From Bugula neritina (taxonomy: Eukaryota > Bryozoa > Gymnolaemata > Cheilostomatida > Bugulidae): a stretch of DNA of 64,000 nt. Below the pieces are notes generated by a model that was given only the letters and a program-made list of their open reading frames with translations, made no database searches and was not told the DNA's origin. Within the stretch, counting starts at the first letter, position 1; the number at the start of each line of letters is the position of its first letter. Positions 47,971 to 59,518 of the stretch are shown here, one piece after another. The DNA is taken from the NCBI GenBank assembly GCA_964035545.1, contig OZ037772.1, positions 5,357,733 through 5,421,732 on the forward strand, given 5' to 3'. The translations under genes and the position numbers were made by a program.

Positions 47971-48421
47971 TGTATCGGTTTGTGTTTGTGTCTGGTTGCA
48001 AGATATGCTTTAACTACTAGCCAACTTGGCAACAGGTTTTCGAGTTTATTAACTGTCAAATCGTACCCTATAAAATGGGAAACATTAGAAATTGTATAAA
48101 TAAGTAGTCACAATATAAATCAAAATTCAGAGGAACACTATGAATATTACAGAACCAAAAAATTGACATGAACTATTGTAATTCTAATAAACTTACAATA
48201 TTGATGCGTGGATAAAAATCTTAGCCATCACAATACCGAAACCGATAGTTTATTCATACAAAGAGTGTAAATATGGCGGTTTGATCATGATACACTGACT
48301 CATGCAGTACAGTGAATGAACTAGCTCTGCCAGCTAATAGTAGCTTTGGTGAAAGCTTTTGAAGCTTGAAAGCTTTAATGATTGGCTGCCTGCCAATACT
48401 TCTGGGTGGCATACCAATACA
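47971..48421 (-). repeat. BEL/Pao 5' LTR
   Basis: 451 bp, identical by eye to the 3' LTR; followed on the minus strand by a 22-nt leader and the polyprotein start. Confidence 0.93.
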
Positions 48422-49177
48422 GGTATAATGAGGTTTTAAAATTTTCATCAAAAGGAATTTAGAATAATTTTATTGATTTTCCTTTATAGTGATAATTATA
48501 TGTAACTCTATGAGTTTTGGTCTCGCAAAATAAAATCTGTTGGGCAAAATGGACTAACTGAACTAATTGTTGTAGTATTAGTTACTGAGCAATACTCAGT
48601 GTCACTTCAACATGGCTTAGTAACCAAAACCAGATAAATGTTTTCAAGTTCATGTTGATCAAAATTATTTATGAGAAATCATTATAAAAAAAAGTGTTTA
48701 TACCAAAATATCTATCTCCTAAAATGACAATTCTATTGCATATAATTCGACTTTCAAGTACCAGCCAAATGGCAAATTTTTAAAGAGTTTGCTCTCTATA
48801 TACAAAATTTCAACCTATTCACATTGAGAGGAAATAACTCTCAATTATAAAGAGGATATCGAAGACCTCTGAAATGTCATCACGTGCAGCGAAATGCTCT
48901 AAATATATTGAAACAAATAATTTAGCTTTAGGCAGCTAATAAAACAGTAAAATACATGCATGTCACATATTTTGCATACTTGCTAATTATGGACTGTGTG
49001 TTAGTATAATTATGTAGAGTGAAGGTCAGTACAAATTTACATTGTGTTATAATATATTTGGTGCTTAAAGTTTTGTGTTTTATAGTTTATAATATGTACT
49101 TGATATTTTGCACCCACTATTATAATTTGCATTTTACACCCTATATACATTTTTTAAAACCTCATCCATGTGAGTGA

Positions 49178-49385
49178 TTTTACCTAATTTAATACACATT
49201 TGAAATCTCCAATTTTAGCTATTTTTTACAATTTAGCTGCTAATGAACATGGAATTTTGCCCAGAAATAGCAAAGTAATAGTGAAGGCACCTAAATAGTT
49301 CGTTTAATTTTGCTTGAATTCCCATGCTTTTTCCTAATTATTCAACTACTTTTGATTGCGGACCATTACAAAAGAACGTAAGTTC
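49178..49385 (-). repeat. Dispersed repeat, copy 2
   Basis: The reverse complement aligns with 18772-18985 over about 200 bp. Shared blocks include TTCATTAGCAGCTAA and ATTTAGGTGC. Confidence 0.6.
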
Positions 49386-49791
49386 TTTCATCTAATGCAT
49401 GCAGTTAAAAATATATATCCAGTATAAAGTTCCATGATATAACCTGCGTAGTAAAATTTCTACAGTAAAATTTGATATAACTGCAAAGAATAAGCAAACG
49501 CTCCAAAAGAATCATGATTACCGAAATTAAATTTTGTACAGGTCAAAGTTGTACACAGCTGCAAAAAAAGTTATAAATAAAATAGTCGTATGTTTGGAAT
49601 TTTCATATAAACTAAAAGGGTCATTGTTCACTTCACACCTTGCCCAGGTTATTTCTTTCAAATGTTTGGCATATTATAGTTTTTTTTCACTGGGTTATTA
49701 TTTGTTGTAAATATATTATATTAACAGTGACTGAGAAAACATAAAAAGGTTTCTACTATCATTGTATTTTATTATCTATATGTAAATGATA

Positions 49792-49794
<3 letters not shown>

Positions 49795-49844
<50 letters not shown>
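49795..49844. repeat. (TA)n microsatellite
   Basis: Uninterrupted TA array about 70 bp downstream of the gene F stop codon. Confidence 0.93.
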
Positions 49845-49845
<1 letters not shown>

Positions 49846-49915
49846 CAATTATCTATCTAAATTATGATGAAATTTTTTTTTCGCATTTGGCAACATAAAA
49901 TAATTTACAAGAACT

Positions 49916-52262
49916 TTATTCCAATAATTTGAGACCGTGAATTTCTAACTCATAGATATTGAGAAACTTATTCACTTCAACAGCTGTTACTCTCACATAT
50001 CTACCATACATTCTAGTACGACATGTAACCAGAAATATATCTGCAGGCTGTGGTTGTCCAGGAAGGTAGTCACAGATCTCATCTTCTGATGGATCATCAA
50101 AGTTAGTGTCAGTTTCACCAACCGTAACTCTTACATTAGCCAGTCTTCTAATAACCCCTTTTAAAAAATTATTGAATGCGGTTGAACGATCATCGACAAG
50201 TATCTCAAACAAACTAATAAAAAAAATCAATGTCTTTTACTCCTTAACACATTTGTATTACTAATATTTGAGGGTTACTTTATTACTCAGCTTAACACAC
50301 CTCTCAAACTTGCACTTTCTGTCATGTGTGTTATGCCACATAACATGAGGTTACCTTTGGTCACATTTCACTGCTATGGTAGCAGAAAAAAACATACTTA
50401 AGTTTATAGTCGCTCTCCCTGTGAGACACCCCTGATGGAAAGTGTTTTTGTTAAAGCAGGCTAAGAAGTTATTTAAATAAGGCACAGGAGCAATTATGAC
50501 TGGATGCTCTTCCTAACATCATCGTGCTTAGTATAGTAAGGCAAATGCTCTATATTTTTTTAGACCACAGCTGCTCTATGTGTCATGTTTGAAATGTGAC
50601 ATGAGTCAATTATGAAACATTCTCTCTGGGACCAATCAGATGTGCCATATGTATCATATATCATGTGTCATGTGTCGTGTTTCAAACAAGATGTGTCACA
50701 TGCATGTCATGCCTCATGTATCATGTGCTATATGTCATCTAAAATATGTCATGTTAGATGATTTATTTGACATGGCTCAGGTGACATGTGTAATAGGGGC
50801 GGATATAATATCATTCACACATGCTATATTTTTTATGTGTAATACTCATGTAAAAGTGACAAAAACTATTTTCTCACACTTGAATAATTACAAGACATTT
50901 ATAGTTTTCTAATTCTTTAACACAGCAATTCTCAACAAACCAGGATTTGGGTGTTCAGATCTGTTCCAGATTTTGACACCATACACAAAGTGATCAGTGA
51001 GAAGATCAATCTGTATCCATGGAGACAGTTCCCAGGTTGTGTGGGCCATGCTATCACGCTCAGAAATATCCCACTGAGAAGGAAGATAAATCCCATCAAT
51101 AGCCTGACCACCATCAAAGTTTCTAAGCCTAGTAGATAGAGTGACAGATTTTCCTGTAGCAAACATTCATAACAACAAACATTGACATCATTTTACATTT
51201 TTAATAAATCTTAAGAGTTTCAACTACAATTGTTAAAATGCTTGAACTATATTTGCTAATATTTTTAGTTTTAGAAGTTTCAGGAACCATGCAGGCCATA
51301 AAGTATAACTAAATTAAACTTTTTAACACATTTTACTAGTGTAGCAAACCAGTTTTTTAGCCTTTATCATAAACTGTGAACTTTAAAGTTGAAGCAAATA
51401 TTTTTTTTTAAACAAATTTAACAAACTGCATAGAACAAAGCTTTTCTCACCGCTAGCAAGCAGCGTTGAGAACTCATAAACCTGAGTGTCATCAGAGTGA
51501 ATCTGTTTGACAGATGTTGTTTTCTTGGTGTCAGTTGAGTTGACAATCACACTAGGTGTTTCTGACATCTTGCAGGTGCTTGTAACTTTATCATATGACA
51601 CAGCAACACATGATTGGTCAATTGCACAAACAGCCAAACAGTAATTGTGAGTGGGAAGGTATTTTATGGTGTGCATCTCCAAGATGGATGAATAGTTTTG
51701 GTTGGTGTACACACCTATTGCTACAACAGACATAGCCTATAATGTATATAGTATTGACAATTTTTTAAAAATCAAACAATTACTAATTTGATGTAGTATA
51801 AAATAGTTCACTTTGACCCAGAGCAACAATTTGCAAACAAAATTATAAATTGACATGCAATATGACAAACCCGATGTCCTTAAAAAATTTATAATTCTAT
51901 GTTTTAAGACTATATCAAAATTGCGCAGTATCAAAAAAAAAGTATGCATGCATAATATATAAAATATATGATATATAGAAACAGTTTTGGTATTACTTAA
52001 AAACACTAACTAAACAAGTTTGAAATGCAATGAATTATTGAGCAAAGATGCTATAGTAGAGTTTTGAACACTTGTCAGTGGTATACACAGTAAATGACTT
52101 GGTAAATATATAGGGTGACAGTTTTTTTTTTTTTAATTTTTATAAAAGTTTGGTTTTGACTATATTTTTACATTACAAAATAAAGTAAACAAACTTACAG
52201 CATAAACAGTCAGCTTGAGAAACTAAAAGAACTAAAACCAGAATTGCATTTATCCAAACCAT
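49916..52262 (-). CDS. Gene F: secreted PAN + FTP protein, 262 aa
   Basis: Four exons on the minus strand: 52199-52262 (signal MVWINAILVLVLLVSQADC), 51451-51720 (PAN, YCLAVCAIDQSCVAVSYDKV), 50941-51153 (FTP N-half, QAIDGIYLPSQW and ELSPWIQIDLLTDHFVYGVKIWNRSE) and 49916-50157 (FTP C-half, DEICDYLPGQPQPADIFLVTC and GRYVRVTAVEV). Junctions are phase 1; total 789 nt. The donor after the FTP N-half is GTTTGT. The acceptor for the last exon (AAAAG, start at 50157) is inferred from phase. The stop codon TAA is inside an AATAAA hexamer. Closest relatives are D and E. The NRSE segment aligns where F-type lectins have their RXD motif, but the Asp and the following Arg/Lys are not present. Confidence 0.85.
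50399..50575 (-). mobile_element. tRNA-derived SINE, copy 6
   Basis: The minus strand carries the SINE body and 3' end (complements of TTTATAGTCGC, CACCCCTGATGGAAAG and GACTGGATGCTCTTCCTAAC) and a decayed head with the complement of AGACCACAGCTGC. It lies in the last intron of gene F, beside the satellite tract. Confidence 0.78.
50577..50775. repeat. CATRTGTCA-type satellite in gene F intron
   Basis: Degenerate TCATGTGTCATG/CATATGTCA units in the intron between the FTP halves. Confidence 0.78.
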
Positions 52263-52354
52263 AACTGTGTAGCTCTAGTAGCAGTGTGAAGGCACATCTG
52301 GTGATCGGAGACCATATAAACATATTTCTATAATCACAGCTGTTTTGATAGCTT

Positions 52355-52378
52355 TATAAGCAACATTATTATTTATTT
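52355..52378 (-). promoter_or_regulatory. Conserved upstream block, gene F
   Basis: The minus strand reads AAATAATAATGTTGC about 95-110 nt before the start codon, corresponding to the blocks upstream of D and E. Confidence 0.45.
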
Positions 52379-53794
52379 AATTTCAATAGTCAATGTATAG
52401 TTGAGAATCAGCAGCAGAATATTTGAGAAAGTAATATTTGAATGTATCAAAGGATTATTGACTTTCACCTTCCACGAATTCTGTGAAACCTCATGAATTA
52501 CTGATGAAACTGTGGTTCAACATTACTCCCTGTTGAGTATTGGATAGTTCTATAGGTTCATGAACTCATGAATTAAACATCATAACTTTGATAATAAAAT
52601 AAAGTCTTTTAACATATTAATATAAAACAGCAGATAACTAAAAGCTATGAGGAGGGGCCCTACGTCAACATAGTATATTATCCCCCAGCACATGTGTAAC
52701 CTAGTTTGTTTGCGATTTACTCTTTATCAATGTTAATTTTTTTTATATAATATCTATGTTCTGCACACAAAGATTTAATATTTATTATTCAACAGAATGC
52801 ATAACCTACATGTATAGACTCAAGACTTGTGCTTGTTGACTTGGTTTTTTTATAAATATTTGGTTCAACTGACAAGTTTCACCAAATTTTTTGTTCCAGC
52901 TAGGAAATAATTAGGCAAGTAAACTCTCTTACCTCCTTATATTGTTGGCAAGTATAACTATATAGATGTTTTAATGATTTTGGAAACCTTACAGTTATTT
53001 GATTTCAACCCATTTACAAATATTTTGGCTCTCCACTAAATACAACTCGAGGGCTTTTTTGTGTATACACAGCTTGATATAGTTTCAGATGGTGGGTCGC
53101 TTGCTGACGATGCTGTCGTTACACTGAGCATCAGCGCATTATAAAACTGATACTAATTGTTGCTGCCTTCTATTGGTAACTGTAACGCGTTATAGAGCTG
53201 CCGGCACTGTTCACTAAGCTGGCTTAACTGAGCTAAAACAAAAGCCATGGGTGCAGCTTAGTACTTAGGATGGAGTCAAACTAAATGGGTTTATGTTCTT
53301 AAGCCATGAATTTATTGTATACATTCTTGCATTGAAACAAAATAAGCTGATTCCAAAAGATAAATCAAATTAACATAATATAGCAACCGATAACTTGAAT
53401 TATTAAGTGGCAAACTAAAAATTTCCTTTATAATCAATAACCTGGCTGATTAAACCCACAGCATGTTTTATAGCTACTTTTCCTTACTAATCAGTATGCA
53501 ATAATTATACTGAAACATGCACATATGACTCCTCCTTGTTATCAGGACTGGGAATCATATTATGCTAATGTTTTGTGTCTTAGTAAAACATTGCTAAGAA
53601 AGAAATAGTTGTTTACAGAAGTCATAAATGGTAAAAAAGTAAATTGTTACTTTAAAGAAGTAATCCCTAATTATATGTTTTATGAGTATGGAAATGCAGC
53701 AGACTTAACTATAATAATTATATTAAAAGCTAAAATGAACCATGTGTTATCACTCACTTATAAGTATTTTATATTATGGGCGTCATATAAGCAC

Positions 53795-53840
53795 CAGGTG
53801 AAACTTTTATCACCAGTGGTCAACATTGGACATGGTAGTG
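53795..53840 (+). repeat. Short fragment of a second dispersed family
   Basis: CACCAGGTGAAACTTTTATC then ACATTGGACATGG match the corresponding parts of 55285-55420. Confidence 0.45.
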
Positions 53841-54156
53841 ATTTCATTTTAGAAATATACATTATAATACATTATTCAAAAGGAAGCTGGCCTCATAAGT
53901 TGCCTTACACTATGTTATAAATATCGATGTCAGATAATTTCTTTTCTCACAGAAGGTGATTTCTTTATGTAAAAAACTCAGTTTCACAGAGCTTGATATA
54001 ATCACAGTCTCTTACCAGATATTTTACATCATCTCTAATCCTTGTTTAGCAGGGCTGCAGCAAAATCTGGTGTTTAATTTTGCATGTATAATGGTTTTTA
54101 TACTCAAAACAATATGTCAAACTGTGAAAAACTATTAGATACATATTTAAAAAGAT

Positions 54157-54370
54157 AAATACTGGAGTCCTTCATGGTTGAGATGGTAAGATGCCACACA
54201 AAGTTTATGACCTTGACAATTCGCGATGTCATGGCCATGTTACATGTATTTTATAACAGTCCTAAATGCCAGATGACTCTTATCACACTGGTAAACATTA
54301 CACAAACTTAAAGCAAATAAGGCCTTATAGGGGAGCAATGAAATTCCCTAATTAAAGTTTTTGGGCAAAC
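54157..54370 (+). mobile_element. SINE-like repeat, second family, copy 1
   Basis: A possible tRNA-like head (TGGTTGAGATGGTAAGATGCC) is followed by a body CTTATCACACTGGTAAACAT, then GGGGAGCAATGAAATTCCCT. The body recurs at 55285-55420. Confidence 0.55.
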
Positions 54371-55284
54371 CAAATAATAAGAGTGATAGGACTACAATTA
54401 TGGTCAAGTTGGTAATTGTGCCCCACATAGTCAACGTAAAAACAAATGTGTTATAGCCCAAAGAAATTGTATTATAGCATTTTCTATTATACTAGGTAAT
54501 TAAGGCAGATACAAGCAATGATAACAATATTAGTAAAAAACTAGGCGTGTAACCTTTGAGCATAGAAAGTTAAAAGTTTGGATGACATCTTAAAAAATTG
54601 CAAAAGTTGTTAAAATCAGATTTGGACTCGCTTCTTCAACATGTAAGTTCTCCAAGAGCTGAAAAGACAATGGCTGAAAAGTTGTATGAAATTTTTATGA
54701 AGAAAAAATCACATACTGAATCGATAATTTCTTTTACAATTTGAATGACTTTTTATACCAATATGACCGATGTTCCCCAGTTATTCTTACTTTCTAATTT
54801 GACATTTGTGCTTTTTAATATTTACGTTCTTGCATTAATTATGCATTTCTATATGTTTATGTATGTGGTTTTTAGATTTCAATTGTGAAGGTGAATAGTT
54901 AATACAATAAAGTAAACAATCAGCAGTAATAAAAAATCCTAGCATCTGGTTGAATCAATTTTTTGAGTAGTTACTAACAGAAGGTATTTTAAGAATAAAT
55001 TCAACTGTCGGGCATTCATAGTTCTTTTCGAAAACTTTTCAATTTATTGTATATAATTTTACAACTTCAAGAAGAAAGACTTCTGAAATATAGTTTGCAA
55101 ACTTTGCTGTGTGCTTCATATGATTTTACTCATTCAATCATTATATTCAAATTAGCTTTTTGTTACCACGAAATAGGCATAATGGCTTCAGTCATACTAA
55201 CAAACAACAGCTGAAACCTTGTATATTTATTCAGCTCTAAAAGCAATCTCAACACACTAACTCTTTGAAAAGGTTATCACCAAC

Positions 55285-55420
55285 CTAAGTGTATTTTGCA
55301 GGTATCATAAACACCAAGTGATCTTTTATCACACTCGGTAAACATTAGACATGGCTTTAAAGCAGATAAGGCTAAAAAGGGGAGCAGTAAAATTCCCTCA
55401 GTAACATTTTCAAGTTTCCA
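55285..55420 (+). mobile_element. SINE-like repeat, second family, copy 2
   Basis: Body TTATCACACTCGGTAAACAT, ACATGGCTTTAAAGCAGATA, then GGGGAGCAGTAAAATTCCCT. It aligns with 54265-54355. Confidence 0.6.
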
Positions 55421-56428
55421 CTGCGGAGCAGTTTCTACTTGAATAATCAATTTCAGTTTGGAGTTGTTAGGGGAAACTTGTAGAAAATCATTTACTTTCA
55501 AATTTGACAGTCATCTATATTCACTCAACTCAATTTAAATCAACTAACTTGAGTTTATAAGTGATTACTAACTTCTGGTGAGTTTTACAGTTCTAGTTAA
55601 AGCAACTGCATGGTATTGTTAATCTTTATTTGCCAAAGTTTCACAGTTAATTTCCTTTCATCATTATTTTGACTTGTGAAGAGTATCAGTAACTACTTAA
55701 AACTAGCACCACTGTTGTATGTTTGCTGGCCACTACAGGTGTGGGTTATAGTGTGTGTTTTAATGCACTGCTATAGAACATAACTCTGATAATTAGGGTT
55801 GTGGGTGAGAAGCGAGTATTAGTTATGGTTGAAAGAAAATATATATTTAAAACACTAAAAACAACTACATCAAGGTGAAAAGTACAACAAGACAGAGATT
55901 TATACGGGAATGAGCTTTGTAACAAGTCTAAATATAGAGTTAGTCTGGGCGCACCAAAGGTCCTTCTTATAAGAGCAAGCTGTGCTCTGATTGGCCGGTA
56001 GGTTCCGGCCTTATAGAGACTGTGACAGCTGTCGTGGTACCCTGCACAACTTTTTACAGAGAGTGTGGTATTTTACAGAGTTAGCTCAAGCATAACGAAC
56101 GGGTGTCATAGTAGATTTATGGCTATAATACAGTTACACCTATGCATAGACATATTTCATTATATATGTGCCTATTGGAAGGGGGGGGGTAACAAAACAT
56201 GTCCCACAGCTATCACACTACAATTCCAAAGCTAAAAAATATTAAATAATAACTCACCAACAGTGTGGTTGTGAACGGGAACTACAGTTGTGTTATCAAA
56301 TTCACGTTTTAGTTAAACCATATCAGAAACTTGTTTATTTCTAAGTTCATCATTGTGATTATATTATTATGATGATTCTTACCAATATAAATTTGATTGT
56401 GTCAGCTTTTTGTAATATTTATAGAAAA

Positions 56429-58795
<2,367 letters not shown>

Positions 58796-59518
58796 GTTTG
58801 TTTTGTATAATGGATAATGTTGCCCTTAACATGAAACATAGCATTGAGTTAAAAAAGTTTATTACACTTTGTGTCTGGCCATTTTTACCTAACGCCACCA
58901 AATAAGTATTTGTTACTTCAATTTAAAGTATAAGCATGTAAAATCAATGCTATATTCACTATGGAGTGCCAAATGGTCAAAGATTCCCTTATTATTGCAT
59001 CTCATATGCTTATAATAAAGTATCTAACCATTATTCTCTCTCATATGCTCACAAAACGCTCTCATTGGTCTCTAATTTGCTCTCATACCTTTATTATTTG
59101 TGCTCTTAGGTCTATTATTTGGTCTCATACTGTCATTATTCGTTCCCATACCCTTATTTCTCTTTCTTTTATGCTCATTATTCAGTCCCATACCTCCATT
59201 ATGCACTCTCATACCCCTATTATTTGCTCTGTTATAGACATTATTCATTCTCTTATGCTTATTATTCTCTCACATACCCCTATTACTGTCTTGCTTTTGC
59301 GCCTGATTATGACTCACTAGTACTTGTGTACATGTCACAATAGTTGAGTATATGCCAGTCTATTCGTGTCACGCAACTAAGCTACACCCCATTTATCAAG
59401 TCTGATTGGATAACTGCAATGACACCAAGAGTAATAATAAATGCTGGGTGGGTGCCTAGGTTTATTTAGCCATTCTTCATTCATAAGTATCAGTCTAGGA
59501 GTGAACAAGTTTTACCAG

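Larger units (their letters stand above)
42244..48421 (-). mobile_element. BEL/Pao LTR retrotransposon, 6.2 kb, lacking RT
   Basis: Two 451-bp LTRs (42244-42694 and 47971-48421) in TG...CA form are flanked by the 5-bp duplication GGTAT (42239-42243, 48422-48426). The LTRs look identical base for base when read by eye, implying a very recent insertion. The internal region carries one long frame on the minus strand. No obvious polypurine tract next to the 3' LTR and no clear TGG primer-binding site next to the 5' LTR were seen. Confidence 0.93.
48427..49915. other. Intergenic region upstream of gene E and downstream of gene F
   Basis: No exon found. It contains the second arm of a dispersed repeat (49.18-49.39 kb) and a TA array. 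Confidence 0.45.
52385..56420. other. Intergenic region before the TRIM gene
   Basis: No coding exon recognised in about 4 kb; ORFs near 53.6 and 55.3 kb resemble nothing known and overlap repeats. The stretch at about 55950-56040 is GC-richer, with CCAAT-type GATTGGCC, and could be part of the TRIM promoter. Confidence 0.45.

Noticed and set aside
48254-48451. 65-codon minus-strand frame
   Set aside because: It lies in the LTR and its flank; no support as a gene.
53609-53920. 103-codon plus-strand frame
   Set aside because: No recognisable domain or splice context, and it overlaps a dispersed repeat fragment.
58961-59343. SHTPIIC-type repeat protein of about 119 codons (mirrored at 63416-63792)
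   Set aside because: The period-7 peptide is the translation of 21-bp repeats in the inverted arms of the foldback-like element.
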